A DNA stretch of 20,575 nt. Origin: Desulfovibrionaceae bacterium (GTDB lineage Bacteria > Desulfobacterota > Desulfovibrionia > Desulfovibrionales > Desulfovibrionaceae). The translations under genes were made by a program, and so were the position numbers. Position 1 is the stretch's first letter; each line of letters begins with the position of its first letter. The notes below the pieces were generated by a model, which ran no database searches, was not told the origin of the DNA, and saw nothing but the letters and a program-made list of their open reading frames with translations. The stretch lies in contig CAAGJV010000357.1 in NCBI GenBank assembly GCA_900770205.1, positions 1 to 20,575 of the forward strand. Direction: 5' to 3'. Below, piece by piece: positions 13,942 through 20,575 of this stretch.

Positions 13942-16900
13942 TCATTTTCTCCGTTTTCCGAACCGATAGCCAGACGTTTCCCTTTCCGGTTTCATTGCGA
14001 AGAAATCCTCATTCGGTTCCTGGGCGTTGCCGTGATCCTTATGAAAACTCCGCTTCACTCCAGAACGGCGATTCTCTTTGAAAGAATATTCCCTTTCCTC
14101 CCGGCTGAAAAAGCGTCCTCGTTTATCATCCCTGTTGCGCCCTCCGAAGAAACGGTGCTCTCGCTGCTCCTCTCCGGAAAACTCTTTTTCCCAGCGTGAC
14201 CGCCTCGGGGGAAAGCCTTGCCCTCCCTCTTCCCATGAGTTCTCACCGGAACTTTCGCTTCTTCGTCTATCAAATCTGCCAAAATGCGGATCCCGGTATT
14301 CCGGACGGCCTTCTCCATGAGAAAAACGTTTCTGGCCTTCCATCCTTCCTTTTCTGCCTTCCTGGAACGATCTCTCGCCATGTTCATGACGCTGTCTCTT
14401 TCTTTCGGAAAAAACGCCAGCCTTTCTCTGCTCTTCTCCGGTTTCCTCCTTCACAAAAGAGGGCTCTTCATAACGGTTCCACTTTCTTGCATGCCGATGT
14501 TCCGTTGATGGACGAAAAGAATTCTCTCCGTAGATTCCTCTGTTCCGGGATCTGGACGAATCTTCCTCCACGAACGTTCCGTCATTTCCAGCATGAAAGC
14601 CATGACGCTTCCGATGTTCCCGGGGACCTTCTTCTCCATAAGAACGGCCCCCCTTTCGCGCGGCAAAAGCATGGCGCCCGGAACGTGCCTTGTATCCTCT
14701 GCCTTCTTTTTTGGCGGCAGTGCCATCTTCTTCCCGGTTCTCTTGAAAGAACTGTCTGTTTTCTTTCCTTTTATGATATTCCAAGTCTATCTCCAATCTG
14801 CCGACATGCACGTCGGTAAGCTTCACTGTTACCTTCTGCCCTATGCGAAACCTCTCGCCGCTCCGTTCGCCGACAAGTTCCCTTTTTTCTTCATCAAATA
14901 CATAATAATCCCGGCCCAGAGTCTCCACCCTTACCATGCCCTCTGCAGGCATGCCATCAAACTCCACAAAAAAGCCGAAACTCATCACACCACTGATAAT
15001 CCCTTCGAAAAATTCTCCTTCACGCCCCTGTAAAAGCATGCAGCTCATTCGCCGGCTTATCTCTCTTTCAGCATCTGCGGCAACGCGTTCTCTTTTATTG
15101 CATCGTTCCGCCGTTTCCAGCAGCTTGTGCCCTGCGGGGATGGCTCCTCCCGTTTCAAGACCGAGGGCATACCTCAGAGCTCTGTGATTGACAAGGTCTG
15201 CATAGCGCCGTATTGGCGAAGTAAAATGGCAGTAGCACCTTGAGGCAAGGCCGAAATGACTGTCTGCTTCCGGCGAATACCTGGCCTGCATCATGGAACG
15301 AAGAGCAAGGCGGCTGATAACGAACGCATATTCCGTTCCAGCGGCAGCCTCCAGCACATGAGGAAGCCATACGGAAGATGCTGCCTTTTCTGCGCGGGGC
15401 AAGGGAAGGAATGCGTCTGAATGGCGCAGTGAAATGTACAGCTCTTCCATTCTATCTGGGCCTGGCGCAGGATGAACACGGTAGAGAAAAGGTGCATTCC
15501 TGTCGGAAAGATACTCAGCAACAGTTTCGTTGGCACGAACCATGAATGCCTCAATAAGGCGATGACTGAACAGGCGTTCTCTGTTGCGTATGCCTGTTAC
15601 TCTGGTCCCTTCCTCCCCTCTTTCCACGACGAATTCCGCTTCAGGAACATCAAAATCCAGCGCCCCCTGCCTATGGCGGCGTTCTATAAGAACAGAGGCA
15701 AGACACGCAGCATCATGCAGCATGGCAGCAATGCCGGGAACGTTTTTCTCCAAGTTTTCAGCCTCTTCCCCCTGCGGGGCATCAAGAACAGCCTGCACCT
15801 GGCGATACGTCAGCCTCGCACGGGAAATCATAACTGCATTATGGAATCGATAATCCGTTAATGTGCCTTCTGCATCAAAAGACATATCAACGGCCATACA
15901 CCGCCTCTCTTCGTGAGGCCGCAGGCTGCATACCCCATTACATAGCTCTTCCGGCAGCATGGGTTCGACAGACATGGGAAAATAGTAAGAATTGCCTCGC
16001 TCAAAGGCCTCTCTGTCCAGCGCTGTCCTTGGGCAGACATAGTAGGAAACATCTGCAATGGCGACAAGAAGATGCCACCCGTCATCTGTACGTTTCACAC
16101 AGATGGCATCATCAAAATCACGGGCATCCTCTCCATCAATGGTAACCAGCATTTCCTGCCGCAAGTCGTGCAAAGCACTTTTGTCTCCCAGAAGCTTTTC
16201 TGCGGCGGCATGAGCTTCTGCCAGAACATTATCAGGAAATTCCGCGGGGATCCCATTGCCCATTTTCGTAAGGCGTTCCTGTGCCTGTGCATCGTTCTCC
16301 ATTCCCAAAGAGACAAACGCTCTTCCTTTCCACACCCTGCAGCGGCTCTGTTCATCCTGCGCTTCATCAATAGCGACACGAAGAAGTTCTCCTTCCACCG
16401 GAAAATCTTCAAGGGAAGAGACATCGGCAAGAACATCAAACCCCAGTCTGGAGTCTGCAGGGCGGCAAAGAACATTCTTCTGATGAATTTTACCCGAAAG
16501 AACACGCACGACAATATCTGTCTGCTTCCGCCGTACAACGGAGACAATACGGCCTTCCTGTTTTTTTTTGCTTCCCCGCTTGAGCGGCAGCAGCATGACA
16601 TCAACCGTATCTCCATTCCACGCGTTTCCCATATATTCTGGAGCAATATAGATATCCTGCCCACCACTTCCCGCCGATTCTTCAGGAGTGACAAAACCTG
16701 CGCCGGAACGCTGAACGGAAAGAAGTCCACGCCGCCTTTTCAATGCATCCATCAGGCTCCAGCTTCCGCCATCAAGACGAACAAGAACGCCATTGCGGGC
16801 AAAATCGTGCAAGGCATCCAGAATGTCACGTTTCAGTTTTCTCGAAAACGCTCCAAAACGGATAATATCGTCAAGTCGAAGAGGACGGCCTGCTTTTTTC

Positions 16901-16947
16901 AATATATCAAGCAGTGCCTGTTCATCAAACGTATCTATTTTTTTCAT
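13942..16947 (-). CDS. rnr: Ribonuclease R with a very long charged C-terminal tail
   Basis: RNase R is a processive 3'-5' exoribonuclease that degrades structured RNA and helps with rRNA quality control and trans-translation. The 1001-residue protein has an N-terminal winged-helix region (about 1-70), cold-shock-type domains (about 75-240), the RNB catalytic domain with TIDGEDARDFDDAI (Asp271, 274, 277, 279, 280) and the HFTSPIRRYADL segment, then an S1 domain (about 641-725). Residues 726-1001 form a low-complexity tail with about 50 Arg and 42 Glu plus many Gly, Ser, His and aromatic residues; E. coli RNase R, at about 813 residues, has a much shorter Lys-rich tail. The start at 16947 was chosen for its family-like N-terminus; its ribosome site (GGGAAA) is modest. 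It follows lpxK by 35 bases. Confidence 0.95.
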   Translation of the reverse strand: MKKIDTFDEQALLDILKKAGRPLRLDDIIRFGAFSRKLKRDILDALHDFARNGVLVRLDGGSWSLMDALKRRRGLLSVQRSGAGFVTPEESAGSGGQDIYIAPEYMGNAWNGDTVDVMLLPLKRGSKKKQEGRIVSVVRRKQTDIVVRVLSGKIHQKNVLCRPADSRLGFDVLADVSSLEDFPVEGELLRVAIDEAQDEQSRCRVWKGRAFVSLGMENDAQAQERLTKMGNGIPAEFPDNVLAEAHAAAEKLLGDKSALHDLRQEMLVTIDGEDARDFDDAICVKRTDDGWHLLVAIADVSYYVCPRTALDREAFERGNSYYFPMSVEPMLPEELCNGVCSLRPHEERRCMAVDMSFDAEGTLTDYRFHNAVMISRARLTYRQVQAVLDAPQGEEAENLEKNVPGIAAMLHDAACLASVLIERRHRQGALDFDVPEAEFVVERGEEGTRVTGIRNRERLFSHRLIEAFMVRANETVAEYLSDRNAPFLYRVHPAPGPDRMEELYISLRHSDAFLPLPRAEKAASSVWLPHVLEAAAGTEYAFVISRLALRSMMQARYSPEADSHFGLASRCYCHFTSPIRRYADLVNHRALRYALGLETGGAIPAGHKLLETAERCNKRERVAADAEREISRRMSCMLLQGREGEFFEGIISGVMSFGFFVEFDGMPAEGMVRVETLGRDYYVFDEEKRELVGERSGERFRIGQKVTVKLTDVHVGRLEIDLEYHKRKENRQFFQENREEDGTAAKKEGRGYKARSGRHAFAARKGGRSYGEEGPREHRKRHGFHAGNDGTFVEEDSSRSRNRGIYGENSFRPSTEHRHARKWNRYEEPSFVKEETGEEQRKAGVFSERKRQRHEHGERSFQEGRKGRMEGQKRFSHGEGRPEYRDPHFGRFDRRRSESSGENSWEEGGQGFPPRRSRWEKEFSGEEQREHRFFGGRNRDDKRGRFFSREEREYSFKENRRSGVKRSFHKDHGNAQEPNEDFFAMKPERETSGYRFGKRRK

Positions 16948-16982
16948 AATATTTCCCAACAATGACAGATATAATCCAAGTA

Positions 16983-18095
16983 TTATCCAAGATGTCTGAA
17001 AATCCAGCTGTCCCACCACGATTCAAATCCGCCCTCAGCAGAAAATTCTTCACTGCTCCCGTCAGTATTCAAAGAAGCAAAAAAACGAGCGGAGACTTCC
17101 AAAGAAAAAAGAGGAACAGAAAGATTCAAGGATGCCAGTTTTGCGGCATCCTTTCCTGTGCAGACGATAGGCAGCCCCATGGATTCAAGGCTCTGCTTTT
17201 CCCTGCTGAAGTCATGATGATCAGGGAAGGAAAGCATTTGTTCCGGGGGTCTTCCGAAAAACCTGGTGACCGTATGCACAGCCTGGTCAGGGGAACCTAT
17301 GCCGCACACGAACGCGTATGCTGTCTGCAATGCTGAGGCATCAGCATACTTCTCTTTTCTCCTGCTTACTGAAGGCCCTGATTGTGCCATCAGCCCTTCC
17401 GCTTCCAGATGGAAAGCAAAGACGGGGCGTGGCCAGGCTTTCAGCCGTGAACGAATTGCTGGCACTATCTGAGGCCATTCTTCCGGTTCAACCTTGATCA
17501 GGAAAATATCTGCCGCACTCAATGCCTCTTCCGGTTCACGCCAGCTTCCCACCGGTATGATTCTGTTCCAATTCGATGAGGGCGTAAAAATCACATCATC
17601 TTTATCCAGAAGAACGATATCCAGATCCCGCCCAGTAGAAAGATGCTGGAATCCATCATCAAGAATATAGAAATCCGGAGGATTCATGCATTCCAGGCTT
17701 TTTCCGGCACGATTACGATCCGGATCCACCACAACAACAGCATCGGAATGCTTTGCTGCCAGCATAAGCGGTTCATCACCGCATTCTGAAGGCGACATAT
17801 CCCCCGTAACGATTAAAGGGAGCGATGATGGGTGTGCTCCATACCCTCTTGTAAGAACAGCAACGCGTTTTCCCTGCCGGGATGCCCGTTCCAGTATCCA
17901 ATCGGTAACAGGGGTCTTGCCCGTTCCTCCCCAGGAAATATTGCCTATGGAAACGCACGGGCGCGAAGGCCTCCAATGGCGGAGCCTTCCGCATTGGACA
18001 AGCCTCCGCCGAATCATACCACCCCATCCGTAAAGGAAGGATATGGGCAGAAGCAGAGGATAAAGGATACGTTGAAGGGGGTGGAGCTTCGCCAT
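16983..18095 (-). CDS. lpxK: Tetraacyldisaccharide 4'-kinase (lipid A synthesis)
   Basis: LpxK phosphorylates the 4' position of the tetraacyldisaccharide-1-phosphate precursor to give lipid IVA, at the cytoplasmic face of the inner membrane. The 370-residue protein has an N-terminal membrane helix (about 8-25), the P-loop GNISWGGTGKT (51-61), the VAVLTRGYG block, DDGFQHL and the closing VCTGKDAAKL block (family VTEKDAVK). It is some 40 residues longer than common versions, mainly at the C-terminus, which has no motif I recognise. The ATG at 18095 is the only in-frame ATG that leaves out the upstream terminator; its ribosome site is poor. It lies ahead of rnr in the same direction. Its presence implies a lipopolysaccharide-bearing outer membrane. 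Confidence 0.95.
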   Translation of the reverse strand: MAKLHPLQRILYPLLLPISFLYGWGGMIRRRLVQCGRLRHWRPSRPCVSIGNISWGGTGKTPVTDWILERASRQGKRVAVLTRGYGAHPSSLPLIVTGDMSPSECGDEPLMLAAKHSDAVVVVDPDRNRAGKSLECMNPPDFYILDDGFQHLSTGRDLDIVLLDKDDVIFTPSSNWNRIIPVGSWREPEEALSAADIFLIKVEPEEWPQIVPAIRSRLKAWPRPVFAFHLEAEGLMAQSGPSVSRRKEKYADASALQTAYAFVCGIGSPDQAVHTVTRFFGRPPEQMLSFPDHHDFSREKQSLESMGLPIVCTGKDAAKLASLNLSVPLFSLEVSARFFASLNTDGSSEEFSAEGGFESWWDSWIFRHLG

Positions 18096-18120
18096 GCCGG
18101 CACCGAGGAAAATTCTCTGA

Positions 18121-18163
18121 AAAAGAAAAATACCGTCACCAAGTCTACTGGCTTTTGTGACGG
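18121..18163 (-). terminator. Terminator-like hairpin in the lpxK leader
   Basis: On the minus strand a 7-bp stem CCGTCAC/GTGACGG (18157-18163 with 18133-18139) with a 17-base loop is followed by TATTTTTCTTTT. It lies between the terminator of the upstream gene and the lpxK start, only about 25 bases from the ATG. It may be an attenuator or a second terminator. Confidence 0.45.
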
Positions 18164-18187
18164 CGCCTTTCAAGCATTTCCATAAAG

Positions 18188-18218
18188 AAAAAACAGGGCC
18201 GCGAAATGTCGCGGCCCT
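18188..18218 (-). terminator. Terminator of the YbhL-like gene
   Basis: A perfect 10-bp GC-rich stem AGGGCCGCGA/TCGCGGCCCT with a 4-base loop is followed on the minus strand by GTTTTTT. It begins 7 bases after the stop codon. Confidence 0.93.
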
Positions 18219-18225
18219 AAGAGCA

Positions 18226-18933
18226 TCAGCTATTGCGGTTGCCGAAAAGGCGCAGCAGCATGAGGAACATATTGATAAAGTCGAGGTACAGCGTAAGCGC
18301 CCCGAGCAAAGCTCCACGCCTCATAGCAAGGCTGTCGTTAACAGGAGCGCTTTCTCCCATCATGCGAAGCTTCTGGGTATCGAAGGCCGTCAATCCCGTA
18401 AAAATAATGACGCCAAGAACACTGATGGTAAGATCGACAGCCGAGTTACCAATAAAGGCATTAACCAGGCTGGCCAGAAGTATTCCCCAGAGCCCCATGA
18501 TGAGGAAGCTGCCCATTCCGGAAAGATCCCGCTTGGTAACCATACCAAACACGCTCATTCCGCCAAACATTCCCGCAGTGACAATAAAAGCCTGCGCTAC
18601 GGAAGAGCCGGTATAGAGAAGAAGAACAGGCCCAAGAAAAACACCCATCAGAACAGAGTACAGAAGGAACAGCCCCGTAGCCGTAGATGAGGAAAGCTTG
18701 TGCATGCAGGCAGTGATGTACATGGAAAGCCCCACAACAGCTACCATAAGCAGTATCATCATAATCGTATTCGTGAATAAAAACTGCATGATAGACATGT
18801 TGGAAGCGGTAAACAACGCGGAAATGGCAGTAACGCCAAGGGCAGCCGTCATCCACAGATAAACCTGCTGCATATACACAGCGACACTGGAACGCGTATA
18901 ACCCTGCACCTGATCACGAGAAAAATTGCTCAT
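18226..18933 (-). CDS. ybhL: BAX inhibitor-1 family membrane protein, YbhL-like
   Basis: This 235-residue inner-membrane protein has about seven hydrophobic helices. It is close to E. coli YbhL in several blocks: VYMQQVYLWMT near the N-terminus, FIVTAGMFGGMSVFG with TKRDLSGMGSF, GLTAFDTQKL, and the C-terminal LGALTLYLDFINMFLMLLR ending in FGNRNS. Family members such as BsYetJ are pH-dependent calcium leak channels; whether this one is, is unknown. The acidic residue of the AFDTQ segment, part of the family's Asp pair, is present. The start at 18933 was chosen over an ATG 51 codons upstream because GGGGAGGA lies 5 bases before it and the longer form would overlap the selC promoter. It is a single gene with its own terminator. 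Confidence 0.93.
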   Translation of the reverse strand: MSNFSRDQVQGYTRSSVAVYMQQVYLWMTAALGVTAISALFTASNMSIMQFLFTNTIMMILLMVAVVGLSMYITACMHKLSSSTATGLFLLYSVLMGVFLGPVLLLYTGSSVAQAFIVTAGMFGGMSVFGMVTKRDLSGMGSFLIMGLWGILLASLVNAFIGNSAVDLTISVLGVIIFTGLTAFDTQKLRMMGESAPVNDSLAMRRGALLGALTLYLDFINMFLMLLRLFGNRNS

Positions 18934-19050
18934 AAATCCTCCCCAAAGGGTAACTGACAATATAAACCGCATCAATCCTGCGGATTCCCTTTTAGAATAA
19001 GTCCTCTTCTCAAAGAAGGCAAGGGCAATCCCGAAAGGAAAACGAATCCC

Positions 19051-19079
19051 TTGACGGAGCAGCCCGTTTTTTCTATTTT
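19051..19079 (+). promoter_or_regulatory. Promoter of selC
   Basis: TTGACG (19051-19056), a 17-base spacer and TATTTT (19074-19079) place the transcription start at about 19086, at the tRNA 5' end. Spacing is ideal; the -10 box is moderate. Confidence 0.65.
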
Positions 19080-19086
19080 CCTGCAT

Positions 19087-19180
19087 GGAGACGTCTCGTA
19101 ACCGGCGTTGCGCCTGGTCTTCAAAACCAGTGTCAGGCTGAGAGGTCTGAGGTAGGTTCGACTCCTATACGTCTCCGCCA
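19087..19180 (+). tRNA. selC: Selenocysteine tRNA, anticodon TCA
   Basis: This 94-base tRNA decodes UGA as selenocysteine with SelB and a SECIS element. It has the marks of the bacterial type: an 8-bp acceptor stem GGAGACGT/ACGTCTCC, a 5-bp T-stem around GGTTCGACTCC, an anticodon loop CTTCAAA with anticodon TCA, a long variable arm (TCAGGC paired with GTCTGA), discriminator G and an encoded CCA (19178-19180). It stands alone on the plus strand among minus-strand genes, with its own promoter and terminator. It shows that the organism makes selenoproteins; no selA, selB or selD is in the window. Confidence 0.95.
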
Positions 19181-19193
19181 TTTTTGGTTTTTC

Positions 19194-19228
19194 ATGGCGA
19201 AATGGAAATTTTCCTTTCGCCATTTTTC
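19194..19228 (+). terminator. Terminator of selC
   Basis: The stem ATGGCGAAA/TTTCGCCAT (19194-19202 with 19215-19223) continues inward as GGAAA/TTTCC with a one-base bulge and is followed by TTTT. It begins 13 bases after the tRNA. Confidence 0.88.
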
Positions 19229-19237
19229 GTTTAATCC

Positions 19238-19280
19238 AAAAAGCCGGTGAACAACGGAATCTTCCCATTATTCAGCCGGC
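19238..19280 (-). terminator. Terminator of the kinase-HIT-RidA unit
   Basis: On the minus strand GCCGGCTGAA pairs with TTCACCGGC (19271-19280 with 19243-19251, one bulged base). The loop is about 19 bases, and TTTTT follows. It lies some 30 bases after the ridA stop. Confidence 0.7.
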
Positions 19281-19310
19281 GTTCTGCAGGAGGATCTATG
19301 ATACTTACGG

Positions 19311-19694
19311 CTACTCTGCCTTCCAGGCTATGCAGTCAAGTTCCACTTTGATATCCGTTGGCTTGCTGGCAAGGATGCATACGCGGGCAGGGGCTTCTTC
19401 CACGGCGAAGTATTCCTTATAAACAGTATTGAATGCCGTAAAATCCCTTGCATCATCAAGATAAACCGTCACGCGGACAACATCTTCCGAGGCATACCCG
19501 GCCATCTTCAGTGTAGCCATCAGATTATCCAGTGCTTGCCGTCCCTGAACCTTAATGGAACCGTAAACGATTTCTCCCTCTCTGTCTTTAGGAACCATGC
19601 CGGAAACATACAGCCATCCATCAGCTTTTACGGCTTTTGCCGCAGGCACGGCACCAGGAGCAGGCAATCCGAACCGTTCTATTTTCTTAGACAT
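19311..19694 (-). CDS. ridA: RidA family protein (enamine/imine deaminase type)
   Basis: Members of this family hydrolyse reactive enamine/imine intermediates such as 2-aminoacrylate released by PLP enzymes; they act as cytoplasmic trimers. The 127-residue protein matches the fold and length. It has LYVSGMVP near residue 28, the QALDNLMATLKMAGYASEDVV helix region, VTVYLDDARDFTAFNTVYKEYF and APARVCI. The catalytic Arg (R104) and the late Glu (E118, in KVELDCIA) are present, so it belongs to the active RidA-like branch. The start at 19694 has GGAGA upstream. It follows the HIT gene by 15 bases and ends the unit. Its exact substrate is not evident. Confidence 0.93.
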   Translation of the reverse strand: MSKKIERFGLPAPGAVPAAKAVKADGWLYVSGMVPKDREGEIVYGSIKVQGRQALDNLMATLKMAGYASEDVVRVTVYLDDARDFTAFNTVYKEYFAVEEAPARVCILASKPTDIKVELDCIAWKAE

Positions 19695-19709
19695 ACATGT
19701 TCTCCAGAA

Positions 19710-20141
19710 TTAGACGAGGAAAAGTTCCTGCTTTATGCGTTCAATCATTTCCGCGTATTCGTCCTCAGAAAGCATCACGGCACGGGGATTCATCTGAAAC
19801 GTGCCGCCCCATTCAAACTGCCCTTCATACTTCGGCACCAGATGAAAATGCAGATGAGGATTCAAATCACCGAAGGCCCCGTAATTCACCTTCTGCGGCT
19901 GGAACATCTTGTGGATAAGGCGGGCGATACGGGCAACATCGGCCATAAATCCCTGAAGCTGCTCAGGGGTAATATCCACAATTTCACTCACATGGCCGCG
20001 ATAGGCAACAACCATGCGGCCAGGGTGGCTTTGTTCCTTAAACAAATAAAGAGAAGAATATTCCGAAAGGTCACATACTTTAATGGCAAAATCCGCCAAA
20101 GCGGGGCCACCGTGGCAATAAGGACAGTTTTCAGCGCTCAT
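19710..20141 (-). CDS. HIT family nucleotide hydrolase/transferase-like protein
   Basis: Histidine-triad proteins hydrolyse nucleotide phosphoramidates or dinucleoside polyphosphates through a covalent nucleotidyl-histidine. The 143-residue protein carries the triad HLHFHLVPK (H96, H98, H100). Upstream are the N-terminal CPYC pair (C6, C9), YLFKEQSHPGRMVVAYRGHV and NYGAFGDLNPHLH. The CxxC pair suggests a zinc-binding Hint/Fhit-type variant. The start at 20141 has AAAGGA at 7 bases. It lies 23 bases after the sugar-kinase gene and 15 before ridA, so all three probably form one transcript. Substrate not determinable from sequence. Confidence 0.93.
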   Translation of the reverse strand: MSAENCPYCHGGPALADFAIKVCDLSEYSSLYLFKEQSHPGRMVVAYRGHVSEIVDITPEQLQGFMADVARIARLIHKMFQPQKVNYGAFGDLNPHLHFHLVPKYEGQFEWGGTFQMNPRAVMLSEDEYAEMIERIKQELFLV

Positions 20142-20164
20142 AGGTAAATCCTTTGATTTTTTGG

Positions 20165-20575
20165 TCAGTCATGCCTGCATTCATCAAAAATACGGGGAGT
20201 AGCCTCAGCGGGAATAATCGCACCCGGATACATGATAACGGCGGAAGCCAGTCTGTGCGCCTTTGCGGCCGCGTCTTCCGCACACAGTCCGTAACGGCTG
20301 GCAGCCAGATAGCCAGCCGTAAAGGAATCTCCCGCTGCAGTTGTGTCTTTCGGCTCCAGCATATCCCCGAGAGGAATAATATGTTCCCCCCCTGTTCTGC
20401 CATTGAGAACAAGGCAGGGCTTTCCGCCGTTTTTAACAATAACTTCTTCTGCGCCCAATTCACGGAGCGCAGAAAGGAAAGCCGGATCGTCATAGTCTGC
20501 CAATGCACAACCCGCCGCCCGCAGCTCTTCGGGGGAAAGGAAAACCCATCGGCATATTCTGGCAAGTCGGCGGAA
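20165..20575 (-). CDS. PfkB-family carbohydrate kinase, C-terminal part (cut by window edge)
   Basis: The frame is open from the window edge to the stop at 20165 and gives 137 residues. The block WVFLSPEEL corresponds to the N-x-x-E region of PfkB/ribokinase enzymes, EEVIVKNGGKPCLV to the strand before the nucleotide site, and DTTAAGDSFTAGYLAA to the family signature 2, in which AAGD contains the catalytic Asp of the anion hole. These enzymes phosphorylate sugars or nucleosides with ATP. The pattern is closest to 2-keto-3-deoxygluconate or related sugar-acid kinases, but the specificity part lies outside the window. A TTG inside the frame is not taken as the start, because homology continues upstream of it. 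It leads the HIT-RidA unit. Confidence 0.88.
   Translation of the reverse strand, partial: FRRLARICRWVFLSPEELRAAGCALADYDDPAFLSALRELGAEEVIVKNGGKPCLVLNGRTGGEHIIPLGDMLEPKDTTAAGDSFTAGYLAASRYGLCAEDAAAKAHRLASAVIMYPGAIIPAEATPRIFDECRHD

Noticed and set aside
18096..18317. Upstream extension of lpxK
   Set aside because: It would run through the terminator and the 3' end of the YbhL-like gene, and LpxK proteins begin at the chosen Met.
19302..19355. 17-residue plus-strand frame with a perfect AGGAGGA site
   Set aside because: It is antisense to the ridA 3' end, very short and without a recognisable promoter; the ribosome site is probably chance.
1..20575. CRISPR arrays, insertion sequences, integrases, phage genes
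   Set aside because: I found no regularly spaced repeats, transposase motifs or integrase genes, and no att-like duplication of any tRNA end.

Overview
The window is ordinary bacterial chromosome from a Gram-negative anaerobe, most probably a gut-type relative of Desulfovibrionaceae (Desulfovibrio, Bilophila, Mailhella). This placement is inference from gene content: LpxK (lipid A synthesis), a selenocysteine tRNA, a tripartite TRAP transporter, an AprAB-like flavoprotein/ferredoxin pair, and protein sequences that look deltaproteobacterial. I see no insertion sequence, integrase, phage gene or CRISPR array. Genes are dense and mostly on the minus strand.

Left end (1-1030): the minus-strand unit tRNA-Thr, tRNA-Tyr, tRNA-Gly, tuf (partial), with a clear sigma-70 promoter before tRNA-Thr. 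A gene-free stretch of about 400 bases follows, then an hsp20 gene on the plus strand with an AT-rich nested palindrome in its leader and a strong terminator after it.

Accessory cassette (1968-8795): the part most worth attention. Four minus-strand genes (AprA/FrdA-like flavoprotein, short AprB-like ferredoxin, TRAP binding protein DctP, fused TRAP permease DctQM) form one operon. It is preceded by a near-consensus sigma-54 promoter and two inverted repeats placed like activator sites. Divergent from it is a sigma-54 activator that looks, along its whole length, like RtcR, the CARF-domain regulator of RNA repair. No rtcA or rtcB is present in the window. The simplest reading is that an RtcR-type sensor has been put in charge of substrate uptake and redox metabolism.

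Housekeeping middle and right (8790-20575): a D,D-carboxypeptidase; rplM-rpsI with a structured leader; a plus-strand YfbR-like HD phosphohydrolase; rpoZ-dnaJ; lpxK-rnr, in which RNase R carries an unusual charged tail of about 276 residues; a YbhL/BAX-inhibitor-1 membrane protein; selC with its own promoter and terminator on the plus strand; and a minus-strand unit of a PfkB-type sugar kinase (partial), a HIT protein and a RidA-family protein.
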